From positions 58,171,249 to 58,235,248 of the forward strand of contig OZ038423.1 of NCBI GenBank assembly GCA_964036155.1: 64,000 nt of DNA, read 5' to 3'. Source of the DNA: Diploscapter coronatus. Lineage: Eukaryota; Nematoda; Chromadorea; Rhabditida; Rhabditidae. Of the stretch, positions 22,833 through 34,433 are shown one piece after another. A program made the translations under genes and the position numbers. Under the pieces are notes generated by a model that saw only the letters and a list, made by a program, of their open reading frames with translations, did not search any database and was not told where the DNA came from. Each line of letters begins with the position of its first letter. The first letter of the stretch is position 1.

Positions 22833-25800
22833 AATTTGAAACAAAAAACAACCAACCCGATTGATCGTCGAATTCGAGCGTCAACGGTGGCTTTTCACCT
22901 GTTCCTTAGCTCGCTTGCGGCAAAAATCGAATGACTTGTCCCCGGCGTCGATGGCTGGCGGAGCAAGAGTGAGGCGGATCGAGGGGCCTGAAATTTAGAA
23001 ATTTGACTTCCAATCTCCTATGTTATCCCTGAAATAATCATTTTAATTAGAAAACACGAAATTAATCGAATTATAAAGTGGAGGCGAAAACACAAGTGTT
23101 TGTCTCAATGATTAGGTTACATGTTTAAGAGTGCAAAAGAGAGTGGGGCGCAGAGAAATGAGAGAGCACAAAATATTGCAAGAGAAAAGTGCTTGGTGTA
23201 GAAATGATTTCGCAACCTTCTCGCACAGGGGAGAACTTTCAAAATATGTGCCACGCGTTCCCCCATCAACCAGCACATTTTCCGATTTTTCTGCCCCTAG
23301 TTTCTCTGACTCTCCCTTTCTCTGGCTTATTTCCAATTATGAGAACGGAAGTATTACTTAAAGAAAGATCTTATTATGATTTAAAGACCGAAGATTGCTT
23401 GAAGCTAAGAAATAGAGTTTCCAAGTTTCTCCTTTTGCAGAAATCGCTAACAAAGGGGGAAGCGTGGCAGTTTGGGTTACCTAGGATTTTCTTTCACAAA
23501 TTGGTGGAATAGCCAAAGATCAATGTGACCTACGAGATGATTTCATGCAGAATAAACAAACTCCACTCGTCTTGGGCATGAATCGTTCATAACTGCAGGC
23601 ATTATGTCAAACCACCGCCTTTCTCACATCTACCCAAATATCCCACTCACTGTTCTGCCGTTAGCAGCGGAAAAATCTTTTTCTCTCCATGTTTTTCGCA
23701 CTATTTCTCTTCCCAAAAAGAAATAGCACGAAGAAAATGGAGAGATAAAAGATTTTTGCCGTTATGAGATAGGACGATGTGTCCCACTAAAATTTGGCAC
23801 CATATCTGCCAAAATACGAAATAGCACAGTTTATCCAGAGATTTCGAGAAATCTTTGATCAAAGAATCGAGTAGTCCTAGGCTACGCACTCACCGCCGTG
23901 AGATCACTTCAGCTACGTGCTGTAGTTTACAAGAATTTCACATTTCCAAGAATCTACTGTTGAAATTTCGTAGCCCGTTCATAGCCAATCATCTCTTGCA
24001 AAGGTTAAAATGTGACTTTGAAAGGACGCCTACAATTACAATTTTTTTCTCATGATAATGGAATACGGTACTGATAAGATTAAAATTCAAAGATAGAAAA
24101 TTTACATTTAATTTTAGTTAATTAGTAAAGTAGTCATCTTTAACGTAGAGCATCGACAAGAACATCCCTTTCATGCCTTGTTTAACTAAAAGTAACGACT
24201 TCTTGTATTCCACACCCAGATCCACTTGTAATGCCCACCCACTTTTCCCTCCCCTACTCCCTCTTCGAAAAGTGGGTGTGAACTACAAAAGACCAAAAGT
24301 AACTACTCTTACAAATTGCCAAATGACAATGGAAATGTCTAAATTTAATAGCCAATTTTATGATCGTGCAAAATTTTGCAGAAAAAGATTGAAAAAAAAT
24401 GGTTAGCGCACGCTCATTTTCCCGTCCCCTTTGGCTCGGTTTGAGCAAACAGTCCGAGTCAGGCCGCATAAGCTCAAAAAGTCGCGTGCTTTTGCAGGAA
24501 AAAGTTGCGATCGCCCGCAAAAAGTGCGGAAAAATTGAGAAATACCCCCATAAAATCGATCGTTATGATAAAGCATAGGGAAAACTAAATGATTTTGATA
24601 CGGCACATCACAATCTGATAATTTTTCTCGAAAAAAAACATTAATTGGCGCCACTTTGTCGATCATATGACGTAAGAAATGTGTGAATATGATAATTTGA
24701 TAGAATTTCAATATGATCGAAACAATGATAAGAGGGTACAGTTGCTCAGCGCATTTGGATGGGAAGGGACAAATACGCTTTTGGAAAGCGAGCCCATAAA
24801 GAGCAGAAGGGAATTTAACAGTAAACAATCTGCCTCTCTTCGATATGATAAGGGCTGGGAAGGAACTTCTAAGATTGTGTGTCGAAATTCCCGAACATTG
24901 CAAATATATTGATTAGTGGCAAGATTATAGAAATCAAAACGAATACTTCAAAGAATTGGATTTTTAACACAAGGTTAAAGGTATAAAGAAAGAAATTTTG
25001 AAACAAATTCTATGTTAACATAATTAACACAAAATGATGACTCTCGGTAGCATATTTAGGATCCCCAGACTCCGTTCCTTTGCAGAAATGTGTTCGTGGT
25101 AGAAATGTGGTAGCTTGAAACCGAAAGTTTGGGAAGGAAGTACCCTTAAAATCCAATATGTCACAAAAACCCTATCTAGATCGAGGATACGCCTGATAAA
25201 ATGGTTCCGCACAAAAATAAGACAAAATATCCGCACACAACCACGCACAAGTAATATTTCGTTTGTGAAATAGGTTAATTTTAGGTGACGGATTTTTGCG
25301 ATTTTTCGGTAAGAAAATTTTCTTTTCTATTTTTTTCTTCACGAAATTCTTATTTACAACCCAGGTCGTCTTTTATGTGCAACAATTTATCCAAGAATGA
25401 GACTTGGCATATCCACTTGAGGCTCTAAACATACTGTTAATCGAAGACGTATTTAAGGTAATTAAGTTATGAAACCAAAGTTCGAGGATTAGAGGAATTT
25501 AAAAGATAAATTTATAAAACAAACCTACAGTAATCAATATTTATAACGTTCTAATTAGAACTACTACTATATGTGATCAGAACACGCCCATTCGCATAGC
25601 AAAATAAGAAGCAAACTTGCAAACAAACACACACAGATCTTCCTTCCCGCCTTAGGGGAAATTGTTACAGTCGGAGAAATATTAGGAATTCTTAGAGATC
25701 GAAAAGAAATAGAACGTCAAGATTTTGCGCGAAGCGAGAAGTTTTTCCGCTGAACTGTAATTCTTTTTGGAAATAGGCCATGGCCTAGGAAGCGAGCGCG

Positions 25801-27006
25801 CAGGGGATTTTCTGCAAATTCCATCCAAACACAGAAATTCTTTCGTGGAATTTTAGCAAATCGATATTTTATACGGTAATAATTATGTTTATATAGAAAA
25901 AGTCATATCGTAAGTATGTGTCTAGCAAACCTCTTCCGGGAAACATGCTATATTTCTAAATGTTAGTGGATCCGCGTTTTCTCCTTTATCTTCTCATAGT
26001 GAGATTAAAGAGCCATTAACATTTAGCAATAGAGCGCGTTTCTAGGAGGACAAGATTTGCTAGGCGAGACAATATATCTAAAGGCATATAAACTTGGCGC
26101 GAAAAGTACAGTACGTTTTTCGAAGATGACTTCTCTTCGCTTGTCAAGGTTTAGGAATGATGAGAGCGAAGAAAGAATGTACTGATCGGAAGGGAAACGA
26201 AGACAACATAAAACGTTACCCGCTCTTTTTCTGATTTTCTTTCTCTGATTCTTTATCTCCTTTCTTTTTCTCTGGCTCTCTTCTATCTTTCTCTTCCTGC
26301 TACGGCTACTGTTGTTGATGACAGAACGAATCGCGATTTTCTGCTTCTTTGCAGCCCTCTCCGATTCGCAAACTATTTTCGCACTCTCTCATAATCTCTC
26401 TCAAATGTTTGTCCGCCAAAAGACTAGAGAACGTCGGTGGAAATAGTCTTGAGTTTGAAGAGAGCGAAAAGAAGCCTGCAAAAATCTGAAAAAGAGTCAG
26501 AGAAAACATCAGCGCCAGACGTAGAGGGCAAAAGATGCAGAGGAAAAGTAGGCTTGCGCGTCAGCGAGCGTGCGGATACCTGTTGCAGAGTTTAAAAGTG
26601 TGCGTGCCCTGTGTCCCTGTGTACTGGCAACTATCCAAAGTACCGCCCCGATTTTAGGGAAAGAAAATACGAACTTGTACTATAAGAGTATGAAAAACTT
26701 AACAGATTCAAATAAAATCGACTACCATAAGTTGAGAGAAATTATTTTAATAAATTCACAAGGTTAATTTAAATGATTTACTACCTAGTTTCTAATTACA
26801 ACTTTTTAATGTTATTAACTACCTACTATAAGAATAGGAAAAACTTAGCGAAATTTTACATTCTCATGAGTGAATTCATTGTTTTCATAACCTTTAAGCA
26901 GTACGATATTTCTTATGTCGAATAGAATTATTCACGCGTAAACTTAAACTTTGTAACACTATTTGTACTGTAAATGACCAATAACTTAAGACAAAATAAA
27001 AGAAGC

Positions 27007-27339
27007 GTTTTTCTTTCTTCCCCTCGTGTGAGTCCCGAAATGCGCATGTTGACGATATTTGTTCATTTGGCGATTATTTAATTTTCTTTCGTTTTTTTTC
27101 GTTCTTTCATCGAAATTAACGAGATTTTCGCAACAAGCGCTTGCCAATTATTGTATTGTATCGATATTGATAAAATTACCCGATTAATTATCGATAATTA
27201 GCCTTAAAAACACGAAACACAAAAATAAAAAAAATGATAAATGAAAAAATGCTCGTCTCTCGCGCATCCGAAGCTCACAGAGGGGGAAAAAGAAATGCGC
27301 TTTTTTATTTTGTTTAAAGTTATCGGTCATTCACAATAA
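27007..27339. repeat. Dispersed repeat, copy A
   Basis: Matches 46469-46787 in the same orientation with only scattered differences and small indels over about 300 bp. Shared landmarks are TGTTGACGATATTTGTTCAT, a TATCGATATTGATAAAA / TTAATTATCGATAATTA core and the GC-rich GCATCCGAAGCTCACAGAGG. It has no coding capacity and no clear terminal repeats. Confidence 0.9.
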
Positions 27340-30300
27340 AACGAATTAATTCAATTAAAAGGGGAAAATGTAAACATAAATCTGAAAATATGCTAATAAG
27401 AGACAGTTTTAATTAATTTCGCTACGTTGATGCTATATCAGTGATTAATGGATATAATAATGCACGATAAACTTAGGCTAGCCTTTCTTATCTTGTATCA
27501 CATTGCCTTTATTAGATTTGCCCAAGTACGATCTCTACAAAACCAATGACGTCATGCGATGATCAACGATCGACAAATGAGGAAGCACATGAATATGTTG
27601 ATTAAAGAATGCATTTATAAGAGCAATACCTTAGAATCGAATTTATAAACTTATTATGAACATAAAGTCTAATATTTTAATTAGTTCATATGATTTCTTG
27701 CATTATTAATGATAATTTAATTTAATGTCGAAAAATTTAATGGTTATAATATAAATTTAACATAACAGGAAGTATCGAGATGATTATGATACCTAAATCT
27801 AAATACTCGTAAGCAACGAAAGAATATATAAATTCCTAAAACTCGGAGAAATTCAAGAAGTGCTCACCCATAAACAGATATGTTATGTCAAATGACGCCA
27901 TATCTAGGGGATCTAAGAGCCTAGGATATATACGGTTCGGTGACCCCTAATGACGATCTTTATGCTATGATCAACCTAGGACAAAGCACATTGTGCACTT
28001 CTATTTCTCTATATCTCTTATCTCGTCATATTATTTCACCACTAAGCTCCTCCTTTTTATTTTTCTTTTTAGCATCTCACCTGTAAGCAGTATTTCTTAT
28101 CTAGGGCATTACCTAATAAGATCAAAGACTACTAAAGGGGGGATACAGTATGAATGCATATACGATAAACAAGTTGGGATAAATTGATTTATTAAAAATA
28201 CTAATTATTGAATACAAATATTTAAAACTAAATCATATATAAACGAACGAATCATGAATACATTTAAAAATCAAGAATATACTCTCCATTGTTTCCGAGA
28301 TGAACTTTTATAAAGAAAAAAGGAAGGGGTACCCGCGAGCCTTAACTATATGTCACTGTTTTTGCACTCTGATCCCTCTTATTTCTCTCCATTCTAGTTG
28401 CGTCGCGCTCGCGAGTCATAGGCGCAGAATGAATATGGAAGACTCATCTCGAAAACGATGGAGAGTAGAAGGCATATAATTTCCTATTTCATATGTAAAC
28501 CTTTATCCTATCAAATTTTGATGTTATTAACCATTTTGTTCGACTTTTAAATTTATAAATCATCATTAAGTCCATACAATCTCCATCCATAATATGCTAG
28601 AATATATTTAAATTCATTATATAACGTTATATAATCATTTTTTTGTATGTTTATCTGAGATTATATTGTTATGAACCTATAAATATTTCAGGATTCATTA
28701 TTCTATAAGTATATTAAAATTCATTTCTTCTGGGCGGAGCTTCAGATTCAGGGACGTCCATTCATCGATGCCCATCATCATAGTTTATGTTGCTTAAGCG
28801 CCCAGATAAAGAAGAATGGAGATGACATGCCGTGTGGAGACAAGGCAAGGGAAGGGAAGGTGCATACACTAAAAGCAATACAATAAAGAGAGATGAATGG
28901 TATGAGTTCGAAACGAAAGGCGAACGAGGAGAAACGGCTGGATGGATGGATGGGGCAAGCAGACAAAGCGAACGAGGCCCCCTGAGAAGAGTACCACAAC
29001 AGTAGGTGGGACATTTACCTCTAAGGAGTGGTTGGGTCCCACTGCTTTATGCCATTTTATTATACCTCCATCATATCCTTAAATATCGATTATCATGCAT
29101 ATGATATATACAACCATTTGACTATATCTCCATATCTAAATATCGATTATTTTATATATAGAAAGGTAGCCAGATGTAATTAAAGATGACTGGGTACGAG
29201 CCATTTAAACATTTATGCCATTTTTGGTATGTGAAAATATTTTATTACGCCTTCATATCTTTAACATTGACATTTTTAAATCTTTTATACCGTAAAATCT
29301 ACAGAGGAAGTCAAAGATATTATCATTTTATACCTTAATATTTGATATATTGATCTTTTCGCTTGATATTCTCAAAAATCCCCCGTTCTTTCGCATATCC
29401 CTTGAATGTTCTCATTTTCCTACCCTCGTCTTTTTCCTTATCCAATAGACTCTGCCTTTCCGCCGTCTAGGGACTAAATTGTGTAGGCCGGGAAGGCTGG
29501 TGGCTACAAATTTGCCGCGGGTCTATTTTTAAACCCCGAGGATTACGGTAGAATATAGCATGAATATGCATGTGCACATAGGTATATATGAAAATAGGCG
29601 GATTTTCCAATTTTCATTCTCCCAGTAAATCTCATTTTGCTACCGTACACTTCATCTATATCTGCGTCATTTTGCATACGCTCACGAGTCTAGGGGAAAT
29701 TACTAATAATAAAAAGGCTCTGAATTGGTTTAGATACATTCTTTCATATATATGCCGGAAACCAATTAGCTTCCACTAGAAGTTATATTTTTGCTAAATT
29801 CATATATGGATCCGAAAATTCGTATTCTTAAGTCAACACATTTCTCTTTGCTCAGCACTGAAGATTTAGCATCTGGAAGAAGATTTGCCCATAAAATCTC
29901 AGAAGAAATGCCATATCCCCGAATTTTACCTGGATACGAATATTTCGCATATAAAATAATTTTTAACAGGACAAAAATCAATATTATATTGATTTTCCCT
30001 GGAAATTTGAATATTTTAGCCTCCTTGATTTCTTTTTCTGAACATGACATGAATACACCCTGTATATCTTCAATTTCTTTCTTTTCTGGTTCTTTATTTC
30101 TCCAATCTCTCGCATTTACATGAGCCTGCTGCCCGTGGACAAGGCCCATTAGGCCGTCACATTAGCGTGGAAAGGAGATCGTTCTGACTTTACAAAAATA
30201 GCATGGGAATTGAGAGATCGCAGAGAAGATGATAAAAATCGAACGCTGCATGAATTCAGGAGCCCATTCATCTGCCAAATATGAGTGCATCCTTAAAATA

Positions 30301-30852
30301 CTCAAGGTTTAAATATGGGTTAGCCGAATTTCTATTGGAAAATCAGACAGTCCGGAGTCTCGTGAGTCTGAAAACCCGAAATCCGCTATAAATTCTCGAC
30401 TAAATTTGCTAATTTTATGCTAATTTCAAAATTTAGATCCGTGTTAGATAAATTCTGCACCCTTTTAGTTCTTCGTATATGACGCTCAAAGAGGAACCAA
30501 GTTAAGATGCAAAGAATAGACGCGCGGATACCGTAGACACAACCCTATGAGAAAAAGCCGAGCCGACTGGGGAAAATGAAGGCAAAAAGAGAGCACTTCT
30601 TATGACGATAAGGGTATACGGTAGTTTGGAGAAGAAGAAAGGCAAAGAATTCACTTCTATATGAATAAGTGATGAGTCAACTCTCGTTCTCAACGATACA
30701 TACATTTACACTCCTTTTCTATACTGTATTTACAAGACTTTATTTAAATTTGGTGGAAAAATTCTGAGATCATTGAAAACTTTGAGATCAAAAAGACTAG
30801 AAAATTGTGATATTTCGGAAGTTTACCCTGGATTTATAAAGCGCTAAATTGG

Positions 30853-31190
30853 TTAGTTTGCTTCTTCACTTTTGAACTCCAATTCTTGTGCCTTGACTTC
30901 TTTCTTCTGCTTCATCCGACGGTTTTGGAACCATATCTAGAGAAAGTGGAATATTTTGGTTCTTGTGGACCTACTTGCGCTCTCTAGTCATACCTTGATT
31001 TGTCGCTCAGAAAGCCCCAGACTTCGGTTTAGTTCGATTCTTCTTCTGAAAAATTTAATTTCAATTCTATCTTTTTTTTTAATTTTGTACCTTCTCGTCA
31101 GATATTTATTGTAATGAAACTCCTTTTCCAACTCCAACGTCTGTTGTCTCGTATAAGTCTGGCGGCCCCGCTTTCGGCACAAATCGACAA
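30853..31190 (-). CDS. Antennapedia-type Hox homeodomain exons (ant-1/mab-5 class)
   Basis: Three exons, 31190-31091, 31045-30994 and 30936-30853, encode a full 60-residue homeodomain and a short tail ending in a stop. It starts [20 protein letters not shown] and contains [21 protein letters not shown] and [13 protein letters not shown], with Gln50 and Asn51 of the recognition helix. [10 protein letters not shown] and YLTRRRRIE are Antp/central-class signatures; it is closer to these than to LIN-39 or CEH-13 types. The first exon begins at a TTTTCAG acceptor in the middle of a codon, so upstream exons are required, yet the 800 bp up to the egl-5 stop show no start or YPWM-type exon. The upstream phase needed matches the egl-5 exons ending at 33845 and 34034. 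It may therefore be an alternative 3' end of egl-5 or a gene with distant 5' exons. Confidence 0.85.
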
Positions 31191-31987
31191 CTGAAATTTT
31201 GAATTTTTAAATCTCTGCCCTCGAATTTCAAAACAAATTTCCAGATCCTCAGTTTTCAATGGAAGAAAAAATGTTTTGTTCCCGACCGCGAAAAATTCTA
31301 TCAAACTGTAAAGAAACGCAATCGGCAGAATCAGGTTTTATGTGAAATTGTTGGTCTGAGCGGAAAAGACGGGGTATTTCTCGAATTTAAACTTTGATTC
31401 TTTGCTATTCGACTAACTGTATGTTCGTTTGAAATATAAATTTATTGAAATAAATTTTTTTTCATCAGAGCCGAATACTTGAAGGAAATGAGCGAAGGAA
31501 ATGTGTTGAATTGAAAAGAATTGTAAAATAGTGCCTAGATTTGGATAGACGAGCAAGCCCTGGAACTAAACTTCACCATCAACTTTTTGAAGGAAATACA
31601 CAAAGAATGGCATTCTTATATATCAAATGCTAAAATAACTACATAAGAATGCAATGAAATAGAATAAAGAATAAAACAGACTACCCAAATTCATTTAGCT
31701 CATCGAAATTCTGCACCAAGTGCAATTGAGTATCAAAGCAAAAATTATTCATAGTAGGGAGTCAAATCAAACATATTTGGTCATCAACTTCAAAGTAAAC
31801 CATGACGAAACCCGTGAGCAGAGTTGAATGGAAAAATGTTGGAAGTATTGATCAAAGCTTTGATTTAAAATTCAAGTTGGTTCAAAGTTATCGGGCTATA
31901 ATATAAAATATGACGGCACAATTTCCAGAGTTTTCCACGCTTCTAAAGAAATTGTACCGTAATATTGTGGCTGTCAAATTATTGAAG
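31191..31987. other. Spacer between the two homeobox cassettes
   Basis: About 0.8 kb, AT-rich. No exon with hexapeptide or other Hox N-terminal features found on the minus strand. It should contain the egl-5 3' UTR if the two are separate transcripts. Confidence 0.5.
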
Positions 31988-34433
31988 TTATTGCTGACAC
32001 AAAGGGTATTGTCCAAGGTGATAGGGGGCGGGGTGTTGCTGGAGCATCATGGTGTGATTCCAGGTAGCGGCAGCCATATTGGCGGCAACTGCGGCCGCTG
32101 GCCACGCCTTATCATCTTCCATATTCGTCATGCCGGTGGCCGTGCCGAGTTGTAGCTGATGATGAGCGTGATGGCTGATGGGCATCTGGGGTTTGGCGCC
32201 TGTCGCAGACGCGGGCAGGGGCAGGGTGTGCGGCGGCTCGCCCTGGTCGTCGATCCGCTGCTTCTCCTTCTTCGCCTTCATGCGGCGATTCTGGAACCTG
32301 CAAAAGAGTTGACGTTTCCATGATCCTTGTTATCTATCTTATCATCTGGTTAGACACGAGACGTGATGAGCCTTCACAGCCACATACGCATCCACTCTCA
32401 AGTTAGCAAATAACCTAAGGCTCTACTAACCAAATCTTTATCTGTCGATCAGTAAGGTTGGTCTGCAGTCGGAGTTCCTCACGCTGTTTCTTCGACACGT
32501 ACGAGGATTGCTGGAACTTCTGCTCGAGTACGGAAGTCTGATAGCGCTGATACGTCTGACGACCCTTCTTCGATTGCGCTGAAACACAAAACACACATTA
32601 TTCAAGTAATTTTAAAATTATTTATTGATTTAAAAAATATATATTTTTTAAGATCAGACAGTGTACAATGTGTGTGTTGCATTTCAAGAGCGCAATAAGA
32701 GAGAAATCCTTAGACCACGTCCCTTTAATCACAACCCCTGTTGAGATGGACAATACCCTTTAAAGATGTCGAATTGAAGTGGTAATTTACTAACCTAGCG
32801 ATTTTTTCTCAGGAAGAGATTCGAAACTCAAAGTTGCAAATGGACGCTATGAACACACACGTACACTGACCAATACAACGGTGAAAATTTTGAGAACTTA
32901 GAAATCTTTAAATTTAAGATGAGATAATGCATTCTCGTAAATGAATTTCAATATTATTTCCTTCGGTTTCTCCCGATTGAATTCGAATTTTCTCCCTCCT
33001 TCCCCTCGACTCGTTACCGTATGCAAAAACTTGTCCCCATGCCGGTGCCAGAAACGACCATGAGACATATCGATTTCTTGGCTGATTTCGCTTTCCGAGC
33101 AAAATGATTAAATGAATCGATTAAAACCAAGCGGAAATGGAAAATCTTCGAGATTTTCGGCATTCTAGTCCGATAAAGGTCACAAACTGTCACTTGTCGG
33201 GTTGTTAAGTGAATTATGAAGCCCGAAAGACGCGCGCGGGTGGGACGCTGATTTATAGGGGAATGTGTGTGTGCGTGTGATAAAAAGGAACTGTCTGATA
33301 AGAGGATAGCAGATAATTAGCTATTTATGAATTACGCTATAAAATTGCAGAGAATGTAAGAAATCTTCTAGTGAATCATAATTTAAAGCTAGCGAAAGCG
33401 ACGCATTTTGAACCTAAAACCCGAGGCGCCGCCCTGTCGGGTTCGGAAGCAATTTGGCTGGAACAAGCGTGCGCCCTGAAACAATCCTCGACATGCATTT
33501 TCCAGGGTTTTCGAGGTCACCTCGAAAAAGACTCATTTGCTTTAGGTACTCGAATTATGCTGCCGAATATTCGCATTTTACTGCATTTCACAATTTTGCA
33601 CTCACTCAATTTTGTTTCAGTGAAAATCGCGAAAGGGTCCGGAAATCTGGCGTTGCCAAAATCGGATGGGGGAAATTCGGAGGCTTGCACGCAGCAGCGG
33701 AGACGCGCCTAATTCACATAAATCAGAGCCGAAATGGGCGAGCGTGCTTAAATGCGCAGATCGGCGCTAGAGAATCAGATGGTCAAGAAATACATGCAAA
33801 ATTTAATTTCGAATTTTATCTTTAATGGAGCCTTTAGCACTTACAGTATCCCGTCCAGCTATGACCGTAGTACGGCGACCAAGCGGGAATGGCACCAGAA
33901 GCGAAGGCCTGCCCAAATTGGGGATAGCAATTCGGCCATCCAGAAGCGTAGTTCTGAAGGTACGGCGCTGCACTAGCGGGGAATCCTTAAAGTCAAATTT
34001 CTAGTGCTTGAAATCGTCGACCAGAGTTTTTACCTTGGTACAAGGCTTCTGCCGAAGACGCCGATGTAGCGCTATCAGGATCCTCCTTTCCGACGCCATG
34101 AGCCATCGCTGCTAGTTTCTGAAATTACATTCTATTGGATGTCATTTCTCTCGAGAATGGCATCGTTTGAAGCGCTAATGTATCGAAATAGGGCTTGGAC
34201 AGAGTCGTTTGGAAGCTGGATGACGATCATGGGACACTAAACTGCATTACCTGCAAATGGTCGTTGCCGTCAGAAGTTGTGGATCCTGGCGTGGATACTG
34301 AAGATGTCGCCGTCGCTGAGACGTTACCATTCGTCGTCACGCCGTTATTCAGAAGGCTGGACGTCGATCCTGTGATCGCAGAGGACGCTGTCAGACCCGT
34401 GAAGTCAGCGAACACAGCTCCGTTCGAGTTCAT
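31988..34433 (-). CDS. egl-5: Posterior Hox protein EGL-5 (Abdominal-B class)
   Basis: Five exons, 34433-34251, 34118-34034, 33985-33845, 32578-32431 and 32297-31988, 288 residues. The homeodomain shows [51 protein letters not shown] and then KQRIDD. The divergent first helix and the KAKKEKQR.DD flank match nematode EGL-5, a transcription factor for tail and male-tail identity. The N-terminus is Ser/Thr/Gly-rich, followed by an aromatic-rich exon (WSPYYGHSWTGY) before the homeodomain; the C-terminus is His/Ala/Met/Gln-rich. The intron before the homeobox exon is 1.27 kb, long for this window. The start is the first in-frame ATG, but the frame is open upstream to an acceptor (DPPHVS), and a first exon near 35.2 kb is possible. 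Confidence 0.93.

Larger units (their letters stand above)
19870..30852. other. Large gene-poor region upstream of the RBMS gene
   Basis: About 11 kb with no exon I can support. GC-rich, CT/GA-rich islands at about 21.62-22.02 kb and 26.2-26.55 kb look like nematode promoters and could hold upstream first exons of the RBMS gene on the minus strand. The rest is AT-rich. It includes microsatellites near 22266 and 22806 and one copy of a dispersed repeat at 27007-27339. Many short open frames on both strands lack family resemblance. Its extent beside a Hox locus suggests regulatory DNA. Confidence 0.45.

Noticed and set aside
33371..33825. Two overlapping plus-strand frames inside egl-5
   Set aside because: They lie in the large egl-5 intron, partly over exon flanks, and show no family features.
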